DNA of 64,000 nucleotides from NCBI GenBank assembly GCA_022495995.1, contig JAFEMH010000744.1, positions 496,001 to 560,000 of the forward strand, written 5' to 3'. A program made the translations under genes and the position numbers. This DNA comes from Adenophora triphylla var. japonica. Taxonomy: Eukaryota; Streptophyta; Magnoliopsida; Asterales; Campanulaceae. This document shows positions 11,523 to 22,376 of the stretch, piece by piece. Below the pieces are notes generated by a model. It had not been told where the DNA came from. It searched no databases and saw only the letters and a list, made by a program, of their open reading frames with translations. Positions within the stretch are counted from its first letter, which is position 1; every line of letters starts with the position of its first letter.

Positions 11523-13790
11523 ATGAGCTATATCCGTGAGGTATGGGAAAGTGAAGAGGAGCCAATGGTCCTAGAAACTGTGGATGACCAAGGCATAGTT
11601 CCGCCCTTTTCCGAGGAAGATCCCATTCTCGTCAACGTCCAGAACTCGGGGGCCAACCATGACTTGGGGAAGATCGATCTCCCAGACATTGATAAACTTA
11701 TGGAGGAAGAAGGCCTCAATGTAAATGACAACGAAGGGAGGAGAATCAGAGAAATTATCATCGAATCCCTGGAATTTCGAGACGGACCTGAAATGAAGCC
11801 TGTAGATGAGCTAGAAGAGGTAGTCATTAATCCTGACTATCCTGAATAGAAAATCAAGCTCGAGGGCCAACTATCTCCAGAAGAGAAGGAAAGAATCACC
11901 ACCCTCTTAAAAAACAGTCTCGACGTCTTCGCTTGGAGAGTCGAAGACATGAGAGGGATCAATGAAGAAGTAGCCCTCCACCGCCTGGAAATTGATCCTT
12001 TAGCGAAGACTATCTCCCAGACAAGGAGAAATTTTGCAAGGGACAAGGAGGAAGCTATAAAGGAAGAGGTGCAGAAATTACTTAGCGCCGGAATAATTCG
12101 TGAAGTCAAGTACCCCGTTTGGTTGGCTAATGTAGTTATGGTGAAGAAGCAAAATGGGAAATGGCGTATGTGCATAGACTTTATTGATCTAAACAAAGCC
12201 TGCCCCAAGGACAGCTATCCTCTCCCCAGAATTGACAAGTTAGTTGACTCCATTGCTGGACACCAAACTCTCAGCTTCTTAGATGCCTATTCAGGCTATC
12301 ATCAGATAAAAATGGCGGAAGAGGACATTGAGAAGACGGCCTTCCAAACACACAGGGAAATTACTGTTACATCATGATGCCTTTTGGGCTCAAGAACGCG
12401 GGTGCCACATACCAACGGATGGTGAATCAAGTTTTTGAAAGCCAAATAGGTCGCAACATGGAAGCTTATATTGATGACATGGTCATAAAGATCAAGGAAG
12501 GCAGTCACGTTCCTGACCTGGAAGAGACAATCCACAACCTCCGATCTAATAACATGAAGCTAAACCCAAGCAAGTGCGTGTTTGGGGTAACGGCTGGAAA
12601 GTTCCTAGGCTTCATGGTATCTCAAAGGGGGATTGAAGCAAACCCCGAAAAAATCAAGGCGCTCGTTGACATGAAGGAACCTACCACCATCAAGGAGGTT
12701 CAGAGACTTAATGGAAGAATCGCGGCCCTTGGAAGATTCATCGCCAAATCCGCTGAAAAGTCACTGCCCTTCTTCAAGGTATTGAAGGGAACCAAGAGCT
12801 TCTCCTGGACTCCTGAATGCTCTGAAGCATTCCTCCGGTTGAAGGAGTACTTGGGTTCCCCTCCCTTGCTCAGCAGTCCGACTATCGGTGAGATGTTGTA
12901 TCTTCCTAGCTGCAACCGATCATGCTGTCGCTGCTGTCCTAGTTCGGAATGACGAAGGAATTCAGAAGCCCGTCTACTATGTCTCTAAGGCACTGTCTGA
13001 CGTGGAAAGCAGATACTTCAATGTGGAGAAGATAGCGTACGCGCTAGTCATTGCATCGAGGAAGTTACGTGCCTATTTTTCTGCACATCCTATCACCGTG
13101 TACACCAACGAACCACTGAAGAAGATATTACATAAGTTGGACGGCTCCGGACGTCTCCTTAATTGGTCCATCGCTCTTACTGAGTTTGATATCACCTACC
13201 AACCAAGGAAGACCCTCCTGGCACAGCCTTTGGTTGACTTCATGGTCGAGACTGCCTTTATGGGTGAGCACCTCCCCACCTCCCGGAAGCAAAACGCACC
13301 GGAGGAAAAAGACTCTCCCATTAAACTCCTATCCAACTGTTGGATCCTGTATACGGACGGATCAGCTACCAAGGAAAGAAGCGGAGCTGGAGTTGTACTA
13401 GCAAGCCCGGAAGGAGAATATACTGTGCAAGACGCCATCCGTTTCAAGTTCCCTGCCTCCAACAATCAAGCCGAATATGAAGCTCTAATATTTGGTATCG
13501 AGTTGGCTTCCTTCTACGGAGCAACTAAGGTGGCGGCTTTCTGTGACTCCCAACTCATTGTCAAACAAGTAAAGGGAGAATATAACACCCAAGACCCCAC
13601 CCTTACCAAATATAGAGACCTTGTCCTAGACATGACGAAGAAGATGGAATTTTTCGAGCTCAAGCAAATAGGCAGGGAAGATAACCAAGTCGCAGACGTT
13701 CTCTCCAAACTAGCAACCATGGACGTGTCTACATCTAAGACCAGTCCATATGCAGTTTATGCCAAGGAACCTGCGTATGAAAGACTATAA
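11523..13790 (+). pseudogene. pol: RT, RNase H and second (archaeal-type) RNase H, frameshifted
   Basis: Reverse transcriptase starts after a linker (11523-11849, ended by an in-frame TAG at 11847). It shows WLANVVMVKKQNGKWRMC, FIDLNKACPKDSYPLP, FLDAYSGYHQI and, after a frameshift near 12355, MMPFGLKNAGATYQR and the catalytic YIDDM. A second frameshift near 12895 leads into the normal RNase H (about 12905-13250; YYVSKALSDVE, FSAHPITVYT). The second RNase H (about 13340-13720) keeps its acidic residues: YTDGSA, NNQAEYEAL, CDSQLIV and NQVADVLS. This dual RNase H defines the Tat lineage. A TAA at 13788 interrupts the frame before integrase. Relatives keep Lys at that position, so it is a nonsense mutation. 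Confidence 0.9.
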
Positions 13791-13793
13791 GTC

Positions 13794-15053
13794 ATGCTCC
13801 TTGACGAAGAAGAGAGATGCTGGATCAATGACTACATTGAGTACATTGAGAAGGAGAAACTCCCCGAAGATGAAGCTCAAGCTAAACTTATCAAGAAGAG
13901 GTCCCCAAGGTTCGTGGTGATGAGCGGAGTCCTCTACCGAAGATCTTTCACGAAGCCCCTGCTAAGGTGTGTCTATCCCAAGGAAATTGAGAACCTCTTG
14001 GCAGAAGTACATGAAGGTGTTTGCGGCGGGCACCCGGGGGCCAGAACTTTAGCTGACAAGATCATATCGCTAGGTTACTATTGGCCAAACCTAAGGGAAG
14101 ACGCGCACGCCTATGTTAAAAAATGCGACAAATGCCAAAGGTTCTCTGACATTCCTAGACTACCGGCAGTCGCGCAAACACTTGTGATACCTACGTGGCC
14201 ATTTGATATGTGGGGGATCGATATCATCGGACCCTTCCCTCCCGCCCGTGGTAATTGCAAGTACGTGATAGTAGATGTTGATTACTTCTCAAAGTGGATA
14301 GAAGCCAAGGCATTGGCCAAGATAACGGAAGAGAACGCGATCAACTTTGTCCACGACAACATCTGGTGCAGATTTGGCCTTCCACATACAATTGTCTCTG
14401 ACCATGGACTGCAATTCTCTACGGCATTCACTACAGAATTAGGAAGAGTCAAAGTCCGCCATGCAAAATCTTCAGTTAGCAGACCCCAAGGCAACGGTCA
14501 AGCAGAAGCTGCCAACAAACTGGTCCTAACCGCCCTCACCAAGAACCTTGAGGGACGCGAGGGTAGATGGTTGGACGAACTTCCCCTAGCCTTATGGGCT
14601 GTTCGCACAACCACCCGGGGGCCAACCGGGGAAACCCCATTCGCACTAACCTTCGGTTCTGAGGCTATGGCACCAGCGGAGATGGCCATCCCTACTGTGA
14701 GAAACTCCCATTATGATGAGCAAGTCAACAAGGTCAATAGGCTCCTAGACCTGGACCTGATAGATGAGAAACGACTAGCTGCACAGATGAGGATGGTGAA
14801 TTACAAGCAAAGGACCAAGGCGTATCACGACAAGAGGGTCATCAGAAGAGTATTCCAAGTAGGCGATTGGGTACTTAGAAAAATTGAAGCTACTGGTCGG
14901 AAGGCAGAACAGAACAAGCTCTCCCCAAATTGGGAAGGTCCCTATATCATCACTCAAGTCATTCGAGAAGGGACCTACAGATTGAAGACCAAGGAGGGGA
15001 AGGATCTCAAGCATCCGTGGCACTCCGACAACCTTAGAAAATATTACCACTAG
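13794..15053 (+). CDS. int: Integrase of gypsy element 1
   Basis: Retroviral-type integrase that would insert the cDNA. An HHCC zinc domain occupies about residues 75-120 (HEGVCGGHPGARTLADK ... CDKCQRF). The DDE core follows: Asp in DMWGIDIIGPF, Asp in IVSDHGLQF (His replaces the usual Asn) and Glu in GNGQAEAAN. The C-terminal GPF/Y-like region reads LSPNWEGPYIITQV and ends KHPWHSDNLRKYYH. There is no chromodomain. The frame is the same as the second RNase H, so it belongs to one pol protein. This is the only pol segment without an internal lesion. Confidence 0.9.
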   Translation: MLLDEEERCWINDYIEYIEKEKLPEDEAQAKLIKKRSPRFVVMSGVLYRRSFTKPLLRCVYPKEIENLLAEVHEGVCGGHPGARTLADKIISLGYYWPNLREDAHAYVKKCDKCQRFSDIPRLPAVAQTLVIPTWPFDMWGIDIIGPFPPARGNCKYVIVDVDYFSKWIEAKALAKITEENAINFVHDNIWCRFGLPHTIVSDHGLQFSTAFTTELGRVKVRHAKSSVSRPQGNGQAEAANKLVLTALTKNLEGREGRWLDELPLALWAVRTTTRGPTGETPFALTFGSEAMAPAEMAIPTVRNSHYDEQVNKVNRLLDLDLIDEKRLAAQMRMVNYKQRTKAYHDKRVIRRVFQVGDWVLRKIEATGRKAEQNKLSPNWEGPYIITQVIREGTYRLKTKEGKDLKHPWHSDNLRKYYH

Positions 15054-15256
15054 TCTAGTTTATTTTGCAGTAAATTAGTTCCTGATTTTTCTGTCTTTTA
15101 TTTTCTGTCTTTTACTTTTTAGTTGATAGGATTGCAGTTCGATGTAATCACATTTCAGTTCTACGAAAGCAGTTTCTTACAACATGCAAAGCAACTATCA
15201 ACTCTTCACACCAGCACCGGAAGATGGGAGCTTTATCCCCGACTCTCCGAAACAAA

Positions 15257-15800
15257 CATCCTATCAAGGGTCCGCCTTGATTCAGGATTACAAACAGCCA
15301 AGACCGAGGGTCCTCCTCGGCCTGATGGCTTAACACACATCCTATCAAGGGTCCGCCTTGATTCAGGATTACAAACAGCCAAGACCGAGGGTCCTCCTCG
15401 GCCTGATGGCTTAACACACATCCTATCAAGGGTCCGCCTTGATTCAGGATTACAAACAGCCAAGACCGAGGGTCCTCCTCGGCCTGATGGCTTAACACAC
15501 ATCCTATCAAGGGTCCGCCTTGATTCAGGATTACAGACAGCCAAGACCGAGGGTCCTCCTCGGCCTGATGGCTTGACACACATCCTATCAAGGGTCCGCC
15601 TTGATTCAGGATTACAACAGCCAAGACCAAGGGTCCTCCTCGGCCTAAGGGCTTACCATACATCCTATCAAGGGTCCGCCTTGATTTAGGATTACAAACA
15701 TGACAGCCAAGACCGAGGGTCCTCCTCGGCCTAAGGGCTTACTTTACATCCTAACAAGGGTCCGCCTTGATTCAGGAATCACAGTCCAAGCTGAGGATTC
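15257..15800 (+). repeat. 81 bp tandem array downstream of pol
   Basis: About six to seven head-to-tail copies of an 81 bp unit (catcctatcaagggtccgcc...) start at 15257, 15338, 15419, 15500, 15581, 15659 and about 15738. The first four are nearly identical; later ones decay. Tandem arrays in this 3' untranslated zone are known for Tat-lineage elements. Reading frames across the array on both strands are repeat artefacts. Confidence 0.95.
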
Positions 15801-15883
15801 TTTCCTCGGCCCATACGACTTAGAGTATAGTTAAAACTGAGGAGTCCTTCCTCGGCCTAACCACTTGCTCAACAATCAGGGAA

Positions 15884-16497
15884 CGAGGGACTAGGGCTGT
15901 TACACGAACCGAGCCTGTTCGAGCTCGACTCGGGCTCGGCTCGAAAAAAGCTCGAGTTCAAGTGGGCTCGAGGCGAACTCGAGCTCGAGCTCGAACCGAA
16001 TTTCAAGTTCGTCATTTTTTCGAGCCCGGCTCGTGTTCGGCTCGTATGTTCGACGAGCTCTGTTCGAGATCGACTCGTTTAAGCTCGACTCGGACTCGGC
16101 TCGTTAAAAGCTCGGATGAATTATGAATTTTTTGTTAAAAATATATATATATAGTGACAAATTAAAAGACCAAGCTCGAGCTTGGCTCGTTTAGGCTCGA
16201 GTTCGATTGCAACTCGAATTAGGGCTCGATAAAGCTCGTTCGATTTCAGATTTTTTTTCAAAAAATAAGTCAAAGCTCGAGCTCGGCTCGTTAATACTCG
16301 AGTTCGAGCAGCTCGCGAAAAGCTCGCGAGCCGGCTCGCGAAAAGCTCGAAACTTGATTCGAGCCGAGCTCGAACATGAATTCTGGGATCGAGCTCGAGC
16401 TCGAGAAAAGCTCGAGCTCGTTTAAAAGTTCACGAGCTCGAGCTCGAAACATCAAAAGCTCGGCTCGGCTCGGCTCGTTTACAGCCCTACGAGGGAC
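15884..16497. mobile_element. hAT-type MITE with 8 bp TSD, nested in gypsy element 1
   Basis: The element spans 15892-16489 (598 bp) and is flanked by the 8 bp duplication CGAGGGAC (15884-15891 and 16490-16497). The ends are TAGGGCTGTTACACGAACC and the inverse of TAGGGCTGTAAACGAGCC. The interior is almost entirely GAGCTCGAGCTCG-type palindromes. An 8 bp duplication and TAGGGCTGTAAACGAGC-type termini fit a hAT MITE. It has no coding capacity. Confidence 0.92.
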
Positions 16498-16667
16498 CCT
16501 CCTCAGATCCCACCTTCCTAAATAGTGCCTCTGCCTAGCATACAGAAACATAAGTCATTCATTGAAACAACATGAATTAAAACAAGGACTTTTCATTGAT
16601 ATTCAAAGGAAAATACATGTCCTATCATCTATTACAAAGAGCAAGAAAAGAAAAAGAAAAATTCTAT

Positions 16668-19600
16668 CTAAGCCTGCTGGCCATCAGTAAAAGGATCCTC
16701 AAGCCATTGCTCTGTGATAGTACCGGGGGGAGGAAGAACGGCTTGATCAATTTGGGCATCATTCTTCTCTGCCTCCTCTCCTCCCACCTCGGCTTCCGTG
16801 GCCTCAGGTTCCCCCGCATCCTGGATTGCCTCCACCAAGGCTTTGATATTGACGGGGATGACAGAAGCCGGCCTCCACACTTCTCGACAAGCTTGGGCAT
16901 CCTTCTCAGCTATTATCTCCAAGTTGCTCTAAGAGAAGGGAACCAAGTGATGGAGAGCTCTAACTTCCTCGCCATATTGATCCCGACAAATCAACATAGC
17001 TACCTTATTGATGTCCAAGCCGGTAGAAGGGTCAGCCAGAATGCTACGGGCAAGGTGAAGATACCCGTCTTCAAACATGGTGGCCGTTTGATCATCCACG
17101 GCATCTTGAAAGGCCGAGCTAGCCTTTATGGCATCCTGGAATGCCGGGCTCTCTTTGAAGCGCGCCACGGCCTCCTCTTCCCTAGTAACGAGAGTAGCTT
17201 CATAACCAAGGCACTTGGCTTCAGCTTCCTCGGCCCTTACCTGGACCTCAGTCTTGGCCTTCCTCGCCTCGGCAAGCTCGGTTTCCTTCTGCCGGAGATG
17301 TTCCTCGGCCTTTGTACGGAGCTCCTCGGCCTTAGCCCTCTCGTCACTTGCTCTCTTCACTTCGGCCTCTACCTTGGCCTTTTCCGCTCCCAGCTCGGCC
17401 TCTTTAGCCTTCAACTGCTCAACCAAGTTAGCCGCCTTGGCTTCACTCGTCTTTAGAGAAGCTTTGGCATCAATCACCCGCTTCTCCTGGGCCTTGGCCA
17501 AGACATCCTCATAGGCCGCAATGCTGGCCGACTGCAAGAATAAAGTTGTGTTTAAACTTTGGAACAAGCACAAACAAAATCAACAGAGTCAAAAGTACGA
17601 GATCATTACCTCAGCCAACATGAGTCCCTTACGGCAGAGCAAATGGTCCCTGCTCGCCTTCCCCTTCACCATGGCGTCATATACATCCTCATCCAAAGCC
17701 CTTTGAATGGGAGCTCGGCCCAACTTCATCATATAACTCTTCCTGTCTAGCACAGGAAGGCCCCTTAGACGAGGGACGTTTGCCACCATGAGCTGAGCAA
17801 GCTTCTCAGCATCAGCTTGGGTTTTGGCAGTTTGGATGGTCAAGGGAGGGGCAGCCTCAGGATTGGAAGCCTCCCCAACATTTGCCTTCTTGGCTGCAGG
17901 CTCCTTGGCACTAGCCACTTGAGCTCTCTTGGAGCTAGAATGCCTGGGGACAAGGTTGGTTTCCTCGGTCTCCGTCTCCTCGGCATTAGTAGGAGGGTTG
18001 GGCACATCTCCAATAAGGGGGTCAGCCCGTTCCTCGGACATAGCCTCCTCGACGTTCACGTCCCCGTGTGGTACGATAGGAAGGGGTTGATCACCCTGGG
18101 CATTCAGCACCAAATTACGAGCATTGGCTTCTTCCCTCCTCTCCACCAAGGCAGATTTTTTGCTTTGCTTCCTCTTTCGCTTCACCAGCTCCATGGGACT
18201 AAGTCTCTGCATGTCTAGGGCTGCTTCTTCCTCGGTGGATAAAACTGCAAAGACAAGGAAGAAATGGTCAAGTACGAGCAGAAGGAATTAACATGCAAAA
18301 AATTACAAGTATCAAAGATAAATATTTACATCCAACAACGTCAATTTCTCCCAGACATTGGTCAAGGGGACGGTCGGTCTTGCACCTAGTACAATCTTCA
18401 TGAAATACAAAGCCGGGGTGTATTGTCCAATCATTAAAATGCCTTCCTCTTTTAATAGTGACGAGATTAGTCACCCCGTCCTTTGGTCCCGGCATCAATC
18501 CTGCTTGGACATAAAAATGGTCTGAAGACTCAATTGCCTTCCAGTCGAGGAGCCCCACCTCGGCAGACTCCTCCAAGCGCTTGATTAAAGCTCGGGTCCA
18601 CTCATATTGTTGGACAGGAAAGGATGAAGTGGGATCCTTGCAAGGAGATTGGAACTCCCAACCTTGACGACTCTCAACCCGGATAACGTGGTTATCCCCG
18701 GCACTCATGACTTTGCTAGACATGGGGAGAAACAGCTTGGGTTTTTTGGAGGCACTCCTGATGACGATGAGATAACTCTCCTTGACAACTTGGACTACGT
18801 AGAAATGACGAAAAGCACCCATGATTGGCTCAAAACCTAGGCTACGGCAGAGGACAATGAAGCTCACGAGAACCCTAGTGCCATTGGCTCCTAGCATGGC
18901 CGGCACTGCCCTAACGTCATCCAAAAATTCATTGATGAATGGGTCCAAGGGAAGATGAAGCCCCTGTTGAAACTGTTTGAAATAGAAATGGACATAATCT
19001 TGGTTGTAGTAGAAGTCCTGCACCTCCTTATCAGTCTTGAGGTCAAGCTTGCCCATATAAGTTAACTTGTACTCGGTTCTGTCCACCCCGTACTTGGAAT
19101 ATAACTTCTCGATCATGGGATCCCCAGGCTTTGGAGCCCTCTCCCTTTGTTTACCTCGGCTTTCCCTTCTTCGGACCAAGCGGCCATCAGCTTGGGCACC
19201 TTCCATGAAGGTGTCAACTATTTGAGTAGACGAGGAGGGTTCTCCTTCTCTTCCCGTCATATCTGCATAAAGACGAGGGGACAAAGTTAGTTACCTCGTC
19301 AATGGCTGATTTTAGGACGGGGAAGGGAGATTCCCCTCCTCGTCATGTCATAAGGTCGAGGAGGGAGCCGTACCTCTCAGATGCTCACGCATTTCGCGAT
19401 CGGAGGCCGGGTAGAACAATTCGATGTGCTCCATCATCTCATCCCTATCCTCAAAAACTATAATATTGGGTGAATCAGACACAATCCTATCTATTCTTGT
19501 GGAATCTGGGTATTGAAGGAATAATCGAGTCCGACCATAACCTCTCAACTGCTTGCTTATATCATCCAAGGTCAGCATCAACCAAGGTCCTCTCTCTCTC

Positions 19601-19671
19601 CGATAGACCCTCAGATTGCCAGTATGATATCCATAACGGAATCGGGGGGAATGGTCCCAAGAACGAGCCAT
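16668..19671 (-). CDS. Antisense spliced gene inside gypsy element 1
   Basis: Coding exons on the minus strand are 19671-19374, 19262-18330, 18244-17610 and 17531-16929. Each junction has clean GT/AG signals (AGAG|GTACGG...TTATGCAG|AT; GGAT|GTAAAT...TTTGCAG|TT; TGAG|GTAATG...CTTGCAG|TC), and the frame is continuous (about 822 residues). The second exon has the FYFKQFQQGLHLPLDPFINEF region, resembling the plant domain Pfam names 'putative gypsy type transposon' (PF04195, from memory). Exon 3 is basic then acidic. Exon 4 is a long Lys/Glu/Ala coiled coil. A TAG at 16929 is followed by 86 in-frame codons to 16668. The relative in gypsy element 2 reads through there, so the TAG is probably a nonsense mutation. 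Function is unknown. Confidence 0.75.
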
Positions 19672-19672
19672 G

Positions 19673-20095
19673 ACTAAGGGGAATCAAAGATTAAAGGGGG
19701 AGTTCGTTCAATATTCAAAGATGTTCAACAAAATGCAAAGAAAATCAAAGATTCAAGTGTTTGAAAGTTGACAACAAGAAATGCATCAAGAAAAGCTTCA
19801 ACCTTCAATAATGGAGGTCCTTTTTCTTGGCACATTCAAAATCCTTCCTAAAAACCCTAGAAATCGCAAAGTCATGGATGGATTACACAGAAAAGGAAAG
19901 ATTTCATACCTGATTGAGAAGAAGTGGTCGGAATCGCAACTGCAACAAGCTCGCCGGAAAAAGAAAGCTGCGCCGGAAACTGGGTAAGAAGAAGATCGGA
20001 GAATCGTCGGTGAATCTTGCTTTCGTTCTTGCAATATGCTCTCAAATATTTGGGAGTATGTAAAGGTTTAAAATGAAAGGGTGTTAGTTTTTATA
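19673..20095 (-). promoter_or_regulatory. Promoter and leader of the antisense gene
   Basis: A TATA box (TATAAAAA on the minus strand, 20095-20088) lies about 250 bp inside the 3' LTR. A leader runs from there to about 19910, where CAATCAG|GTATGAAATC is a good 5' splice site. CCCCTTAG|TC ends a leader intron two bases before the ATG at 19671. These are features of an independent host-type gene, not read-through from an LTR. Confidence 0.6.
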
Positions 20096-20325
20096 CCCCA
20101 CCAATCCGGGTCGACCCATGGGTAAGGCGAAAATACGGGTAAGGCGCCCCAAGAATTAAATGCGGATGACAGTTCTCGAGGCGTGACAAGACTGGGGGGC
20201 CCAGGTAATCATCAGAATAGCAACCGTCAGTTACATGAAGCGACACCGAGGACACGTGGCAAACCCGTTCGTATCCCATAAGCCGAAGACGAGGTGACTT
20301 TCTACTCGTCCTAAGTCGAGCTAGA

Positions 20326-20339
20326 AAGTCGGGGGCCAC
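20326..20339 (+). other. Polypurine tract of gypsy element 1
   Basis: AAGTCGGGGGCCAC immediately precedes the 3' LTR and would prime plus-strand cDNA synthesis. Confidence 0.7.
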
Positions 20340-21107
20340 TGAACGGTATAAACCAAGATACGAACATGGGCTTGCCTGAGCTGGGCCTAAATGAATTGGG
20401 CCATAAACATAATCCAACATCTAGGTATCAGGGCCGAGGAGAACCTTCCTCATATGCCGAGGAGAATACACCTCGGCCTTATGTCTTCATGCTTGGGCCG
20501 TCAAATCCCGAGACATCCTCAAGTGACGAGGAGAGAAAAGTTCTTACCTCGGCATATCATCCAAGTGACGAGGAAACCAAATCATTCACCCCGACATATC
20601 TCCGTGTCGGCCAATCATCAAATGACGAGGAAGCAGAATCATTCACCTCGGCCTATTTGCTAAGGCTGAGGTAAAACATTTATGTTCCTCGGCATTTCGG
20701 CTAGCAGTTTACACAGTCCTTATTCAACACGGATTATACATTCATGATCCAATCAGGATTATAATTACCCACACCAATTCAAGTCAAACAATGATTCCTT
20801 AACAGATATAATTCTCTTAGAATTATATCTTATCTCTTTGCAAGTTCACTTCAACATGAATTCTACCAACCCATCCCTATAAATACAAGCCCCATGGCTC
20901 ATTATTTGGTACGTTACTTTTTACATTGCAGAAACTCTATCAATTTAGTTTCTCACCTACAAACCGTGAACTTACTCTCACGCCGGAGGGCCTTTAGCCG
21001 GATCCGCCCCGGCTTAGTTTACGTGTTTTCTCTTATTCTCAGGCCTTGCAATCGCCGGAGCATTCATCGCTTGGATTTGGGCTGATTTGACGATTTTGGC
21101 ATCATCA
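20340..21107 (+). repeat. 3' LTR of gypsy element 1
   Basis: 768 bp, the same length as the 5' LTR, with about eight substitutions between them and no indel that I can see. It is followed by ATAAT at 21108-21112. Confidence 0.95.
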
Positions 21108-21359
21108 ATAATATCAAAGCAGACAAATATAATGTTCTCTCCGTCTCGAAATAAATGTGAGTTTGCCCGTGCTTTTGATATTTTTTTTATGTAGAAGAAA
21201 GAGACATAATAAGTAAATTTGATACTTTCCTCGATAGCAGTAAAATTATTTTTCAAAAATTTGTTAAGCTATTTTGGACCAGCAAAGCATAAAAAAATCC
21301 AAGACCTGTATTTAAGATTTAGGGGTATAAATAAGCCTCACTATTCAAAAATACATGGT

Positions 21360-21570
21360 GTGCATAATTCAAAAACTTAGTGTACACTAGCTAGTTATTT
21401 TAGTGAACACTAGTTGTGTTGCTAGTGTAACCTAGTGTACACTAGTTAATTAGCTAGTGTACACAAGGACTTGACCAAGACTAAGCCAAGGCAATGTCCA
21501 GTATAAGCCATCTGGCTAGTGTACACGAGTTAACTAGCTAGTGTACACTATATACATAGCTAGTGTACTT
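21360..21570. repeat. Array of TAGTGTACACTAG palindromes, right side
   Basis: About ten copies of the palindromic core, the counterpart of 6446-7380 at the other end of the inverted-repeat element. Confidence 0.8.
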
Positions 21571-21967
21571 AACCATGACTGATGAACAATGAAATTAAAC
21601 TTGGGTACAATAGCTCAGTTATTTACTTTAGTTTTAGAACATTGAAAGGCTCATGTGTTTATCTCAATATCTATAAGTCAATATTATTTTTTCAAAATCC
21701 TATCTTCAGGGATCTAGTTTGAATCGTCTCGTCAAGACAAAAAAATCAGTGTTTTCGAAAAAAAATTTCGACCTATAGATATTGAGATATTTTATTTTGA
21801 AATTTGAGGGGGATTTTAAATGATGACGTGGCAGTTAGAAAGATGATGTATGCGGCTGACCTTAAAAGTTCACAATAATTATGAAAATGTCACCCCCTCT
21901 ATCTTTTTTTTTTTAATCTGGAGCATTGATGTGATTTTAATTCAATGATTGGGTTTAGTTCTCATGA

Positions 21968-22001
<34 letters not shown>

Positions 22002-22018
22002 ATATAATATAATAAATA

Positions 22019-22116
<98 letters not shown>

Positions 22117-22122
22117 AATAAT

Positions 22123-22176
<54 letters not shown>

Positions 22177-22272
22177 AATAAATATTATATATATAAATAT
22201 ATATAATATAATTTATATATTATATATTATATATCTATTATATATAAAAATATATATAATATATATATTATC

Positions 22273-22342
<70 letters not shown>

Positions 22343-22376
22343 GTATATACATATGTATATACATATGTATATACAT
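21968..22376. repeat. Long (TA)n and AT microsatellite zone
   Basis: Nearly pure TA with a few interruptions, ending in four copies of an acatatgtatat motif (22338-22376). Open frames of Tyr-Ile repeats here are meaningless. Confidence 0.95.

Larger units (their letters stand above)
7781..21107 (+). mobile_element. Complete Ty3/gypsy element, Tat lineage (13.3 kb)
   Basis: Two 768 bp LTRs (7781-8548 and 20340-21107) with a perfect 5 bp target duplication enclose gag, protease, RT, RNase H, a second RNase H and integrase on the plus strand. A tandem-repeat zone and an antisense spliced gene follow. The second, archaeal-type RNase H between RNase H and integrase and the lack of a chromodomain are hallmarks of the Tat (Ogre/Retand-type) lineage. 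I count about eight LTR differences (about 1%), so insertion was recent. Coding damage is nevertheless extensive: stops at 11008, 11452, 11847 and 13788 and frameshifts near 11430, 12355 and 12895. Confidence 0.95.
6094..21967. mobile_element. Long-inverted-repeat element inside (TA)n, split by gypsy element
   Basis: About 310 bp at 6100-6410 is repeated in inverted orientation at about 21690-21965, with roughly 90% or better identity by eye. Both copies abut (TA)n. Without the gypsy insertion the element is about 2.5 kb. Next to each terminal repeat lie arrays of a TAGTGTACACTAGC-type palindrome (6446-6610, 7085-7380, 21360-21570), like the subterminal transposase-binding arrays of class II elements. 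A direct repeat of about 150 bp occurs at 6629-6790 and 21182-21330. No transposase reading frame is recognisable. The family is unclear; rice Micron-type elements also sit in (TA)n. Confidence 0.65.

Noticed and set aside
15123..15689. Long open frames on both strands over the tandem array
   Set aside because: The 81 bp unit is divisible by three, so any frame open in one unit stays open; not coding evidence.
15257..15800. Regular repeats resembling a CRISPR array
   Set aside because: Units are contiguous and identical through their full length, with no unique spacers, and lie in a plant retrotransposon.
16207..16551. Frames rich in Leu/Glu/Ser/Arg in the hAT MITE
   Set aside because: They arise from the GAGCTCGAGCTC repeats and fall within a MITE with an exact 8 bp target duplication.
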